Under the pieces are notes generated by a model that did not search any database, was not told where the DNA came from, and worked only from the letters and a program-made list of their open reading frames with translations. Below, piece after piece: positions 24,550 to 33,130 of a DNA stretch of 64,000 nucleotides. This DNA is from Rhodanobacter sp. B05 (GTDB lineage: Bacteria > Pseudomonadota > Gammaproteobacteria > Xanthomonadales > Rhodanobacteraceae). The position numbers were made by a program, and so were the translations under genes. The stretch is taken from assembly GCF_002001085.1 (NCBI RefSeq), contig NZ_MUNU01000011.1:1-64000 (forward strand). The letters are read 5' to 3'. Position 1 is the stretch's first letter; each line of letters opens with the position of its first letter.

Positions 24550-27416
24550 ACGACAAAAGGCTGATGCTTGCGCTCCTGCTGTGCGTGCCGTGTGCGTCAT
24601 GGGCCGCGCAAAACGATGAGCCACCGGATAGCGCCACGCCGACGCCACCACCGAAAACCCTGGCAACCGTCGTGGTAACCGGCACGCATATCCGCGGCGT
24701 GGACTTGGAAACCGAACATCCGCTGCAGGTAATCACGAAGAAAGACATCCAGCGCACCGGCCTCACCAGCGTCGCCGACATCGTGCAATCGCTGATCGTC
24801 GCGGACGGACAGACGTTGAACCGCAACATCAACAACGGTGGCAACGGTGAACTGACCGTCAACCTGCGCAGCCTTGGCTCCAATCGCACGCTGGTGCTGC
24901 TCAACGGCCACCGCTGGGCCTCGGACGTGGATGGCGCGGTGGACCTTTCGGCGATTCCGGTTGCCCTGGTCGAACGCATCGAAGTACTGAAAGACGGCGC
25001 TTCGGCCATTTACGGGTCCGATGCGATCGGCGGCGTGATCAACATCATCACCCGGCGCAACTATCAGGGCGCGGAACTTGGCGTTTATTCTGGCCAGACC
25101 GATCACGGCGATGGCGCCCGCAGGGAAGCAGACTTCAGCTTCGGCCGCAGCGGCGAAAAATGGAATGCATCGTTCGGGCTGGAGTTCGGTGACGACGATC
25201 CGGTCATGGCGGACGCGCGCAGGATCTCATCGGTTCCCATCGTGGGCTTGCCGCTGGGCGCGACCGGCTCGGCGGCGACCCAATATGGGGTGTTCATCGT
25301 GCCGAGTTTGGGGCCGGTCACACTGATCCACGGTCGTCCCGGCACGTCCCTGGACGATTTTCGTCCGGTAAACAATGCGGTCGATTCCAATTACGATTAC
25401 GTACCCTACAACTATCTGCAAACGCCTCAAAAGCGGCGCGCGGCATTCGGTCAATTCCGTTGGGAGTTCTCGCCCGCGCTCGCCTTCAGCGCCGACGCTT
25501 TGTTCAACCGGCGCCGTTCTTCGCAACAGCTCGCGCCACCCGTGGTGTTCTTCGGCGAGGATGCTTTCCTCGCCCCCGATCCACAGTCGTTCGTCGTTTC
25601 CGCGCAAAACATCTACAACCCGTTCGGTGAGCCGGTGGCGGATGTATTCACGCGATGGGCGGATTCGGCGCCGCGCCGTTTCGAACAAAGCGTCGATACG
25701 ACACGCCTCCATCTTGGGTTGGACGGGCTGGTCACGCTGTTCGGACGCGACTGGAGCTGGAACGCCGACGCCACCCGGACTCGCGTGTTGCAGAGCGAGT
25801 TTGCAGGCCCGTACGTGGACAATGCCAAGCTGGCACTGGCGGTGGGGCCTTCTTTTTACGATACCCAGGGTATCGCGCGTTGCGGTACCCCGGGAGATGT
25901 GATTGCCGGCTGCGTTCCCGTGGACTTGTTCACCGGGCCCGGGCGTTTCACCCAGACGATGCTCGATTATCTCGACGTGGACGTCAGCAACCACAAATCC
26001 GCGCGCTCGGATTCGCTCGATCTGTCTGCATCCACGACACTGGCGGACCTGACTGCGGGGCCGTTGGGTTTTGCAGCCGGAGTGCAACGGCGGTTGGAGC
26101 GCGGTAGCGACGAGCCGGATCCGCTGGTCGTCGCCGGCCTCGCCAATGGCACCGGCGTGAGTTACGGGCCAACGCAAGGCGCTTATGCCGTGAATGAGGC
26201 TTACCTCGAATTGGACATCCCGCTACTGAAGGACGCGCCGCTGGCGCGCCAGCTCGGTGTCAACCTCGCCTCGCGTTATTCGGACTATTCCTTGTTCGGG
26301 GGGACGGACAACTCGCGTGCGGGATTGCGCTGGAAACCGGTGGACGACCTGCTGGTTCGTTCGACCTGGTCGCAGGGATTTCGCGCCCCGAGCATCTTTG
26401 AAGCCTTCGGCGGCACGATCGAGGGCACCGGGGAGGCAGTCAACGACATCTGCGCGACGCAAGCCGGTTACGTGCCGCCGCCCTCTGTTGCCGCCAACTG
26501 TCTCGCTCATGGTGTGCCTGCGGGCGTGATTGCCAATGACGGCGTCGAGACCGCCACCGGCGGCAATTCCGCACTGCAGCCGGAAACCTCGCGTTCGCTG
26601 ACGGCGGGCGTTGTCTACAGCCCGCGATGGATTCCCGGGCTGGACGTCAGCGCCGACTGGTATCGCATCGAAATCCGCAATGCGATCGGCAACCCGGGCG
26701 CGCAATTCTTCGTTGACGCCTGCTACGGGCAGAACGATCCCGTGGCGTGCTCGCATCTCACGCGATTTCCGGATGGTCAGCTTGCTCACGTGATTGCCAT
26801 CGATGAAAACCTGCCCGGCGGAATCGAAACCGAAGGCTGGGATTTCGCGCTGAACTGGAGGCACGCAACGAGTTACGGCGATTTCAATTTGCGCTGGGAA
26901 AGTGCCTACGTGGATTACTGGGGCGCCATCGGCAGGCCCGCGTACGGCACATCATTGCCGGACGGTTCGCTGTCGCAGGGCAACGTTGCGGGAAGCAATA
27001 CCGAGACATACGGTGTGATCTGGCGCATGCGCTCGGTGGCGACGCTTGGCTGGAAACGCGGCAACTGGGAGGCCTCGATTTCCGGGCGCTACTTCTCGCC
27101 GATCAAGGAGGATTGCAGCGAAGTCACGTTTGTCGCCGATGAAGTTGCTGACCCGTCACTCAATGCGCTGTGTTCCGACCCGGACCGAATGCTGGACGGA
27201 ATGCCCGCACCACGCAATCGTGTCGGTGCGGTCACCTACGTGGATCTTGAGGTGGGGTGGGCTGCGCCATGGAAAGGTCGTTTCATGCTGGGCGTACGCA
27301 ACGCGTTCGATCGCGACCCGCCGGTAGCGTACTCGGCGGCGGGCGCCAATTCGTTCTTCCCCGATTACGACATACCGGGCCGGTTCTGGTGGGCGAGTTA
27401 CCGGCAGCGGTACTGA
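24546..27416 (+). CDS. TonB-dependent outer-membrane receptor
   Basis: A 956-residue receptor. A signal peptide (residues 1-20, ending ASWA) and a short TonB-box-like stretch (ATVVVTGTHI) precede the plug domain, about 45-165 (QVITKKDIQRTGLTSVADIVQSL; SLGSNRTLVLLNGHRW; VERIEVLKDGASAIYGSDAIGGVINIITRR). A long 22-strand barrel follows, with the C-terminal YDIPGRFWWASYRQRY ending in an aromatic residue. The size and plug style match the large receptors of Xanthomonadales that import oligosaccharides or peptides. It is the last gene of the sigma-sigma-kinase unit and overlaps the kinase stop by 4 bp, so its expression is tied to that system. Confidence 0.92.
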   Translation: MNDKRLMLALLLCVPCASWAAQNDEPPDSATPTPPPKTLATVVVTGTHIRGVDLETEHPLQVITKKDIQRTGLTSVADIVQSLIVADGQTLNRNINNGGNGELTVNLRSLGSNRTLVLLNGHRWASDVDGAVDLSAIPVALVERIEVLKDGASAIYGSDAIGGVINIITRRNYQGAELGVYSGQTDHGDGARREADFSFGRSGEKWNASFGLEFGDDDPVMADARRISSVPIVGLPLGATGSAATQYGVFIVPSLGPVTLIHGRPGTSLDDFRPVNNAVDSNYDYVPYNYLQTPQKRRAAFGQFRWEFSPALAFSADALFNRRRSSQQLAPPVVFFGEDAFLAPDPQSFVVSAQNIYNPFGEPVADVFTRWADSAPRRFEQSVDTTRLHLGLDGLVTLFGRDWSWNADATRTRVLQSEFAGPYVDNAKLALAVGPSFYDTQGIARCGTPGDVIAGCVPVDLFTGPGRFTQTMLDYLDVDVSNHKSARSDSLDLSASTTLADLTAGPLGFAAGVQRRLERGSDEPDPLVVAGLANGTGVSYGPTQGAYAVNEAYLELDIPLLKDAPLARQLGVNLASRYSDYSLFGGTDNSRAGLRWKPVDDLLVRSTWSQGFRAPSIFEAFGGTIEGTGEAVNDICATQAGYVPPPSVAANCLAHGVPAGVIANDGVETATGGNSALQPETSRSLTAGVVYSPRWIPGLDVSADWYRIEIRNAIGNPGAQFFVDACYGQNDPVACSHLTRFPDGQLAHVIAIDENLPGGIETEGWDFALNWRHATSYGDFNLRWESAYVDYWGAIGRPAYGTSLPDGSLSQGNVAGSNTETYGVIWRMRSVATLGWKRGNWEASISGRYFSPIKEDCSEVTFVADEVADPSLNALCSDPDRMLDGMPAPRNRVGAVTYVDLEVGWAAPWKGRFMLGVRNAFDRDPPVAYSAAGANSFFPDYDIPGRFWWASYRQRY

Positions 27417-27608
27417 CGCCGTTGTCCGGTTGCCGATCGACCCATTCGCTCACGGGCGATCGCGCAGCACCGCCCATGTAATCCCTGGCGGCGGATCCCG
27501 AACATCAAGGTGAGGGACGCACCCTCGCCGCCGGCAGGATGCCGCGACCCAAATTTCCATGCAGGCCCGTCACGGAAGACCTGCTGCAAGGTTTCAGAGG
27601 TGACCATC

Positions 27609-27941
27609 ATGAAACTGCGCATCATCGCAATCGCCATCGCATTCGCCGTGCCCGGGTTCGCTGCGGCCGCCAGCGTCCATACCCTGCCGCCGGTGCATGT
27701 CTCTTCAGCCGAAGTGGCGTCCTGTACGCCGCCAGCCGACGCACCGGCCTGCGCGGACTTTCACCTCTGGATTCGCGCGCACTTCTCGAAGCGCGAAATA
27801 GGCATGCTTTTCGGCACACGCACGTCCTATCCGGAAAACCTGACCGGCGGGATCGATCGCCTGCAGAAACGCTATCAGGCATTGACGCAGGAGTACGTCG
27901 CACAGGTGAACGCGGCGAGCGGGCAGTTCGCCGCCAAGTGA
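27609..27941 (+). CDS. Small secreted protein of unknown function
   Basis: A 110-residue protein with a clear signal peptide (MKLRIIAIAIAFAVPGFAAAAS). The mature part has two Cys residues close together (VASCTPPADAPACADFH), which could form a disulfide, then a basic helix region ending VNAASGQFAAK. ATG 27609 is preceded by AGAGGTGA at good spacing, better than upstream in-frame starts. I do not recognise the family. A GC-rich hairpin follows the stop. It may be a short periplasmic helper, but nothing links it to the preceding receptor. Confidence 0.75.
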   Translation: MKLRIIAIAIAFAVPGFAAAASVHTLPPVHVSSAEVASCTPPADAPACADFHLWIRAHFSKREIGMLFGTRTSYPENLTGGIDRLQKRYQALTQEYVAQVNAASGQFAAK

Positions 27942-27966
27942 GCCTGACTGCAAATCGGCACCGATA

Positions 27967-27986
27967 CGCCCCGCCAAAGCGGGGCG
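27967..27986 (+). terminator. GC-rich hairpin after the small secreted protein
   Basis: A perfect 8-bp stem (CGCCCCGC / GCGGGGCG) with a 4-nt loop begins 26 bp after the stop at 27941. It lacks a T-run, so intrinsic termination is likely but not certain. Confidence 0.55.
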
Positions 27987-28231
27987 TGTCGCATGTCGTC
28001 GATGATGTCGCGTGGCACAGGATGGCATCATGAGGATCATCATGGGGGTATCCGATCACTGATATGGCGGCAGCGATTGCTGTACGTTCCCGGGTGAATG
28101 CGGGGACAACCCTCACGCCTCACGCCTCACGCCGACCCAGCCGCGAGCCGGTCAATAGATGGCAAGTGGGTCGCGAGCACCGACGTCAGCCGGTCAATTG
28201 CTGCGGCACTCGTGCCGGCGGAAGCTTCCCA
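27987..28231. other. Intergenic stretch with a short tandem repeat
   Basis: No gene is seen here. A 7-bp unit (CCTCACG) repeats three times near 28111-28131, and an imperfect repeat with GCCGGTCAAT occurs near 28147 and 28189. No regulatory role is apparent. Confidence 0.5.
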
Positions 28232-28771
28232 TTACCAGATCAGGTCGTCAGGCACTTCGAACCGTCGGTAGTATTCATCGTCCGGGTCATCGTCATTCCC
28301 GGTTTCGCTCTGGCCGTGGTCGAGCACGATCACCGTGGCGTCGCGTTCGCGTACCTTGTCGGCAGCCACGCGGGGCAGCAGCTCGTAGCCAGGGTCATGG
28401 CGCACGATCACCAGCGTGCCGGCGGCCAGTTGCGCACGCAGCGCCGCGTTCACCAGCACGTCCCTGATCGCGTCGCCATCGGTGAAACGATAGGCGATCT
28501 CGCCCTCGCGCTTCACCTTGTGCGCCTCGACGATCTGCCGAACCTGCGCGTGCGCTTCATTGGCACGCACCTGCGTATTGCGCTCCGCCGCCAGCGCGCG
28601 ATCGCGCTCGGTCTTCTCCGCCTGCAGCCGCTTCGCCTCGACCTGCTCGGCACTGGGTGGCGCTGGCGTCTTGCCCTTGTGGTTCTTCGCCTGCTCGCGC
28701 ACCACCTGCGCCGCCCTGGTTTTGTTGACCAGGCCGGCCTTGAGCAGTTGTTCTTGCAGGGGATTGCGCAT
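28232..28771 (-). CDS. DUF2058-family protein (YaiL-like)
   Basis: A 179-residue cytoplasmic protein. The N-terminus MRNPLQEQLLKAGLVNKTRAAQVVREQ is typical of DUF2058. A long charged helix (about 25-85, likely coiled coil) follows, then a compact C-terminal domain (GEIAYRFTDGDAIRDVLVNAALRAQLAAGTLVIVRHDPGYELLP), ending in an acidic tail. The biochemical role of the family is unknown. Start 28771 is chosen because upstream codons have no family similarity. Confidence 0.88.
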   Translation of the reverse strand: MRNPLQEQLLKAGLVNKTRAAQVVREQAKNHKGKTPAPPSAEQVEAKRLQAEKTERDRALAAERNTQVRANEAHAQVRQIVEAHKVKREGEIAYRFTDGDAIRDVLVNAALRAQLAAGTLVIVRHDPGYELLPRVAADKVRERDATVIVLDHGQSETGNDDDPDDEYYRRFEVPDDLIW

Positions 28772-28966
28772 GCAGGGGCGGTGGAGGAGCTGGCGGGATT
28801 GCGGACGGTGATTGTAGCGCGGGTGCCTGCGGCCATCCGATGACAAATAACAGCATCCGCGTATTCATTGCTCATCGTGACCAGTACTTTTGTACGAGCC
28901 AGGCCGGTGCGACGTCTGCTATCGGCCAGTTACTCGCTGATTTCGCGGGCTTGATTTGATTTCATA

Positions 28967-28984
28967 TTTCCATAACTATGGAAA
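28967..28984. promoter_or_regulatory. Palindromic operator directly before arsR
   Basis: A perfect 8-bp inverted repeat, TTTCCATA-AC-TATGGAAA, ends 1 bp before the arsR start codon, and outer CAT/ATG triplets extend the symmetry. This is the natural position for ArsR self-repression. Binding has not been shown here. Confidence 0.65.
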
Positions 28985-28985
28985 C

Positions 28986-29330
28986 ATGAAATCCGAAAAC
29001 GCACTCACGTGCCTCAACGCTCTGGCCCAGGAGCATCGCTTGAACGTTTTTCGCCTGCTGGTCCAGGCTGGCGAGGCGGGCATGGCCGTGGGCGAGCTCG
29101 CCGGGGCGACAGGCCTGGCGGGAGCCACGCTGACCAATCATCTGCACATCCTGCGTCGTGCGGGAATGGTCAGTGACGAGCGGCGAGGCCGCGTGATCCT
29201 GTGCCGTGCGAACTACAAGCAGATGAATGCACTGCTGGGCTTCCTCACGGAGAACTGCTGCGCGAGTTCAGAGGACCCCAGTTGTTGCGAGCCCGTGGCT
29301 GTATGCAAACCCACACGGCGGAAGGTATGA
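28986..29330 (+). CDS. arsR: ArsR-family arsenic-responsive repressor
   Basis: A 114-residue winged-helix metalloregulator. The HTH is GELAGATGLAGATLTNHLHILRRAGMVSDERRGR (about 36-69). It lacks the classical ELCVC motif in the DNA-binding helix. Instead, Cys91, Cys92, Cys100, Cys101 and Cys107 cluster at the C-terminus, resembling the Acidithiobacillus-type ArsR that binds As(III) through C-terminal cysteines. ATG 28986 abuts a perfect palindrome that probably serves as its operator. The GGAA inside the palindrome is the only nearby ribosome-site candidate. Its stop overlaps arsC by 4 bp. Confidence 0.9.
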   Translation: MKSENALTCLNALAQEHRLNVFRLLVQAGEAGMAVGELAGATGLAGATLTNHLHILRRAGMVSDERRGRVILCRANYKQMNALLGFLTENCCASSEDPSCCEPVAVCKPTRRKV

Positions 29331-29710
29331 AACGCATCCTGTTCGTCTGCATCGAAAATTCCAATCGCAGCCAGATGGCCGAAGCGTTCGCGCACATCCA
29401 TGGCGGGGATCGGGTGGAAGCCTTGAGTGCAGGATCGCGCCCCTCCGGGCTGATCAATCCGAAGGCCGTCCGGTTCATGGCTGAACTGGGCTACGACTTG
29501 ACGAAGCATGCCTCCAAGTCGCTCGGCGAAGTTGAGGGCGAGTTCGACGCCGTGATCACGATGGGCTGTGGCGACGAATGCCCCTGGGTGCCGACCATGC
29601 GTCGGGAGGACTGGGGCCTGCCTGATCCGAAGCACATGGATGATGACGCCTATCGCGCGGTTCGCGACGACATTGCGTCCCGCGTCCGAACCCTGCTGGC
29701 GACGCTCTGA
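29327..29710 (+). CDS. arsC: Arsenate reductase, thioredoxin-coupled (LMW-phosphatase fold)
   Basis: A 127-residue enzyme that reduces arsenate to arsenite. The P-loop CIENSNRS (Cys8 to Arg14, Cx5R) opens the protein. Cys81 and Cys85 in MGCGDECPW provide the redox relay, and LPDP with Asp100 is the general-acid loop. The catalytic triple-Cys arrangement fits the thioredoxin-dependent class rather than the glutaredoxin type. It overlaps arsR by 4 bp and abuts the aquaporin gene (TGATG), so it is the middle gene of a three-gene ars operon. Confidence 0.93.
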   Translation: MKRILFVCIENSNRSQMAEAFAHIHGGDRVEALSAGSRPSGLINPKAVRFMAELGYDLTKHASKSLGEVEGEFDAVITMGCGDECPWVPTMRREDWGLPDPKHMDDDAYRAVRDDIASRVRTLLATL

Positions 29711-30390
29711 TGAACCTCTGGCGCAAATTGCTGGCGGAATTCATCGGCACCTCGCTGCTGCTGGCCACGGTGGTTGGCTCAGGCATCATGGGAGTGGCCC
29801 TTGCGAACGGGAACAACGCGATCGCTCTGCTGGCGAATGCCGCCGCGACAGCCTGCGTCCTTTACGTCCTTGTCGAGCTGTTTGCACCGATCTCGGGTGC
29901 GCATTTCAACCCGGTGGTCACGCTGGTCATGCGCATGCATGGCGAGATCGGCAATCGCGATGCACTGGCCTATGTCGTGGTGCAACTGGTCGCTGCGGTA
30001 GCGGGGGTGATGCTTGCCCACCTCATGTTCAACCTGCCGCTGATCCAGCTCGGCATACACGTTCGCGCTGGGCTGCCGCAGTGGATCAGCGAAGCTGTGG
30101 CTACCTTCGGGCTGATGCTGACCATCCTGCTTGGTCGCCGTCACCGGCCGGCGGCTGTCCCGGCCCTGGTGGCAAGCTACATCTTCGCCGCCTACTGGTT
30201 CACCGCGAGCACATCCTTCGCGAACCCGGCCGTGACACTTGCACGCGCGTTGACCCAGACGTTTGCAGGCATACGGCCGCAAGATGTCACTGGCTTTGTG
30301 CTCGCACAGATTGTTGGTGCCGTGCTGGGTTACGCAGTGGCTGTCGCACTGCGTGCATTTGCGCAAGAGCCGTCCCCAGCGACAACCTGA
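29710..30390 (+). CDS. Aquaglyceroporin-type channel in the ars operon (AqpS-like)
   Basis: A 226-residue membrane channel of the MIP family with six helices. The two pore motifs are HFNPVVT (NPV in place of NPA) and FANPAVT. The start is MNLWRKLLAEFIGTSLLLATVVGSG. In Sinorhizobium an aquaporin in the ars operon releases arsenite formed by ArsC. The location here, directly after arsC and with no ArsB or Acr3 gene nearby, suggests the same downhill arsenite exit route. Substrate selectivity cannot be proved from sequence. Confidence 0.88.
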   Translation: MNLWRKLLAEFIGTSLLLATVVGSGIMGVALANGNNAIALLANAAATACVLYVLVELFAPISGAHFNPVVTLVMRMHGEIGNRDALAYVVVQLVAAVAGVMLAHLMFNLPLIQLGIHVRAGLPQWISEAVATFGLMLTILLGRRHRPAAVPALVASYIFAAYWFTASTSFANPAVTLARALTQTFAGIRPQDVTGFVLAQIVGAVLGYAVAVALRAFAQEPSPATT

Positions 30391-30445
30391 GCCGCCAGGA
30401 TTGTCGCAACCTGATCTTTGGTTTGGCCGAAAGCGGACTGGCCAA

Positions 30446-31357
30446 TCAGTCCGCGATATCCGGCTCGAAGAAACTCCAGCGCACGTCGTCGAACTCGGTT
30501 TTCATCGCTGCCTCAACGGCATTGATCGCGTCGATCAGGGCGCGGTCGCTGGCGACCGGCTGCATGCGCGCCTTCACTGCCACCATCACGTCGGGACCCA
30601 TCTGCAGGGTGATCAGGTTCAGCACTTCGGCGACTTCGGGGCGGCTTTTGAGAAACGCCATCAATTCGTCGCGACGGCGCGGTTCCATGCCCTGGCCGAT
30701 CAGCAGCGCCTTGACCTCGATCGCCACCAGCACGGCCACCACGATCAGCAGGACACCGATCGCGATGGTGCCGGCGGCGTCGAACATCAGGTTGCCCGTG
30801 AGCATGGTCAGGCCGATCGCCAGCGCGGCCACGCACAGGCCGATCAGCGCGGCGAGGTCTTCGCCGAAGATCACCAGCAGTTCGCTGGAACGGGTTTCGC
30901 GGAACCACGTCCACAGGCTCTGCGTGCCGCGTGCCTTGTTGACCTCTTGCATGCAGCCGCGCATCGAGAAGCTTTCGGCGACGATGCCGAATACCAGCAC
31001 GCCGAGCGCCAGCCACGGCCATTTCAGCGGTTCGGGATTCGTGAGCTTGTGCACGCCTTCATAGATCGAGAACATGCCGCCGACGCTGAACAGCAGGATG
31101 GCGACAAGGAACGACCAGAAGTACAGGGCGCGGCCCCAGCCGAGCGGGAATTCATCCGACGGCGGGCGCCTGGCCTGGCGGATGCCGAGCAGCAGCAGGC
31201 CCTGGTTGCCGCAGTCGGCCAGCGAGTGCACGGCCTCGGCCATCATCGCGCCGGAGCCGGTGACGACGGCGGCGAACAGCTTGGCCACGAAGATGGCGAA
31301 GTTGGCACCCAGCGCGAGCAGGATCGCCTTGATCGGGTTGGCGTGACCAGATGACAT
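30446..31357 (-). CDS. CDF cation transporter, ZnT9-like branch
   Basis: A 303-residue inner-membrane antiporter-type protein with six helices. The first metal site EAVHSLADCGNQ (HxxxD) is in helix 2. In helix 5 the usual HxxxD or DxxxD is replaced by FGEDLAALIG, the pattern of the ZnT9-like branch. The cytoplasmic C-terminal domain (EPRRRDELMAFLKSRPEVAEVLNLITLQMGPD) is intact. Zn(II) or a similar divalent ion is the probable substrate. It is convergent with the ars operon and does not share its promoter. Confidence 0.85.
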   Translation of the reverse strand: MSSGHANPIKAILLALGANFAIFVAKLFAAVVTGSGAMMAEAVHSLADCGNQGLLLLGIRQARRPPSDEFPLGWGRALYFWSFLVAILLFSVGGMFSIYEGVHKLTNPEPLKWPWLALGVLVFGIVAESFSMRGCMQEVNKARGTQSLWTWFRETRSSELLVIFGEDLAALIGLCVAALAIGLTMLTGNLMFDAAGTIAIGVLLIVVAVLVAIEVKALLIGQGMEPRRRDELMAFLKSRPEVAEVLNLITLQMGPDVMVAVKARMQPVASDRALIDAINAVEAAMKTEFDDVRWSFFEPDIAD

Positions 31358-31421
31358 GCAGCTTCAATCCACGGGAATCAGCTGTGCAGTCTACCGAGCC
31401 CGCGGACTGGTTTGCACGCCG

Positions 31422-31937
31422 TCAACGGATGCCGACACCCACGCCGACGCCGAACCTGAAATTGCTGCGGCCTTTGCTCATTTCTTCCGGCGTCCATACG
31501 TGCGACTGCGTCACGTCGACCAGCGGAAACATATAGTCGGCCTCGCCCACCTTGCCGGCGCGGGTGCCGTTGAGCTTGCCGTCGACCGTCATCAGTGCCC
31601 CGGAAGGATAGTTAAGTGGTTCGATGTAGCCGTGCAGCACCGCGATGAAACGGCCGCCGCCGCTGTCGTTCGCACGGGGTCGCTGCGACGAGTCCAGCGG
31701 ATAGCCCAGCAACTCGATTTCGCTGTGGTCCGCGAAGTTGCTCACGTGGACGATGCGCCCGCCCCAGACCACTTCGTTGCCGCTGAAATGTTCGGGGGTC
31801 TGTGCCACCTGCGCCGGCGTGGCGACCGCGGCCGCGCCGCTGGTCTTGTAGATCGGTGCTGGAGCGCACGCGGCCAGGGCGAACAGGGCGACGGGCAGGA
31901 CGAGCCGGATCAATGTCGAGGCGAGGCGGGTGCGCAT
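31422..31937 (-). CDS. Slp-family outer-membrane lipoprotein
   Basis: A 171-residue lipoprotein. The lipobox LFALAAC puts the lipidated Cys at about residue 24. The mature domain begins APIYKTSG and includes SGNEVVWGGRIVHVSNFADHSEIELLGYPLDSSQRP, characteristic of Slp starvation-inducible lipoproteins. A Gly/Val-rich tail (FRFGVGVGVGIR) ends it. The function in envelope stress is not well defined. It is a single gene, on the same strand as the CDF and rlmJ genes but separated from both by gaps. Confidence 0.88.
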   Translation of the reverse strand: MRTRLASTLIRLVLPVALFALAACAPAPIYKTSGAAAVATPAQVAQTPEHFSGNEVVWGGRIVHVSNFADHSEIELLGYPLDSSQRPRANDSGGGRFIAVLHGYIEPLNYPSGALMTVDGKLNGTRAGKVGEADYMFPLVDVTQSHVWTPEEMSKGRSNFRFGVGVGVGIR

Positions 31938-31977
31938 GATCTTGGCTCCTGGTCGGACGCTGGCGGATGGGTTCAGC

Positions 31978-32892
31978 TTAGCGGCGGTTCGGCGTCCGCG
32001 GTAGTCGCGAGGCGGGCAACGGGCTGGGCGTGTTCAGTTGGCTGCCGGCTTCGTCCAGCAGCCAGTCCAGCTTCCACTCGGCCGGGCGATCCTGCGCGAG
32101 CAGACTGGCCAGCGCACGCAGCGGTTCGCGCAAGGCGTCGTCGAGGTTCCACGGCGCATTGAGGATCACCATGCCCGAACCGTTGAGGCGCAGCGGCGTA
32201 TCGTCCGGATGCACCAGCAGCTCGGCACGCAGGATGCGCTTGACGCCGCTGTGCTGCAGGCGGCGCAGGAACGGCTGCACCTGGCTGCGCAGCTTGATCG
32301 GGTACCACACGGCGTAGATGCCGGTGGGCCAGCGTTCAAGGGCCGGTTTCAGCGCCTGCTCGATCAGCTTGTATTCGGCATCCTGTGCCTCATACGGCGG
32401 GTCGATCAGCACCAGACCGCGTTTTTCCTTCGGCGGCAGCAAGGCCTTCAACGCCTCGTAACCGTCACGCTGGTGCACGTGCACCAGCGGGTTGCCGCGG
32501 AACAGATCGCGCAGCTTGCAGGCCTCTTCCGTGTGCAGCTCGCACAGCTGTGCGCTGTCGCCGGGACGCAGCAGGCGAGCCACCTGCAGTGGCGAGCCGG
32601 GGTAACGTTTCAGGCCTTGCGCATTGTCGCTGCTGTCCAGGATGCTGGCGCGCCAGCGCTGCAGCAGCGGCGGCACCTTCTCGGCCGGGTGCAGGCGCGC
32701 GATGCCGTCCTTGTGCTCGCCGGTCTTGCCCGCCTCGAAGCCATCCAGCGGATAGTTGCCGCTGCCGGCATGGGTGTCGATGTAGCAGAACGGCGTCGGC
32801 TTGGCCTGCAGCGATTCGATCAACGCCAGCAGCACGGTATGTTTCAGCACATCGGCGAAATTGCCGGCGTGATAGGCATGGCGGTAATTCAT
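31978..32892 (-). CDS. rlmJ: 23S rRNA (adenine2030-N6)-methyltransferase
   Basis: A 304-residue SAM-dependent methyltransferase modifying A2030 of 23S rRNA. The N-terminus MNYRHAYHAGNFADVLKHTV is diagnostic for RlmJ. The SAM site is YIDTHAGSGNY, and the catalytic motif for N6-adenine methylation is LVLIDPPYE. Start 32892 is chosen over an upstream in-frame start at 32940 because MNYRHAYHAGNF is the invariant N-terminus. The C-terminal ~20 residues are unconserved, Pro/Arg-rich sequence. Confidence 0.95.
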   Translation of the reverse strand: MNYRHAYHAGNFADVLKHTVLLALIESLQAKPTPFCYIDTHAGSGNYPLDGFEAGKTGEHKDGIARLHPAEKVPPLLQRWRASILDSSDNAQGLKRYPGSPLQVARLLRPGDSAQLCELHTEEACKLRDLFRGNPLVHVHQRDGYEALKALLPPKEKRGLVLIDPPYEAQDAEYKLIEQALKPALERWPTGIYAVWYPIKLRSQVQPFLRRLQHSGVKRILRAELLVHPDDTPLRLNGSGMVILNAPWNLDDALREPLRALASLLAQDRPAEWKLDWLLDEAGSQLNTPSPLPASRLPRTPNRR

Positions 32893-33130
32893 GGCGTTCA
32901 CGATGGGCGGGGAGGTCAAGTATAGATGCGTCGACGCCACGCTCTGGGGCCTGCATCACAGCGCGATGCGACTTTGCACGTCGGTGGGCGCAGGCGTCGT
33001 GCGTTGCGGGATGCGGTTGGGCTTGCGCGGGAATGACGGGGTCGATGTTCCGGCCGATCTCCCGAGGTCGGAACCCGCTGGACCCGCCTCCAGAGTTGAA
33101 GATCGAAGGATGCGGCGATACCCTCCCGGC

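Noticed and set aside
21463..24666. Long minus-strand frame opposite the kinase gene
   Set aside because: The kinase has intact catalytic motifs and overlapping neighbours on the plus strand. The antisense frame shows no domain.
28111..28131. CRISPR-like or regulatory repeat
   Set aside because: Three copies of a 7-bp unit without spacers are simple tandem repetition, not a CRISPR array. No cas genes are in the window.
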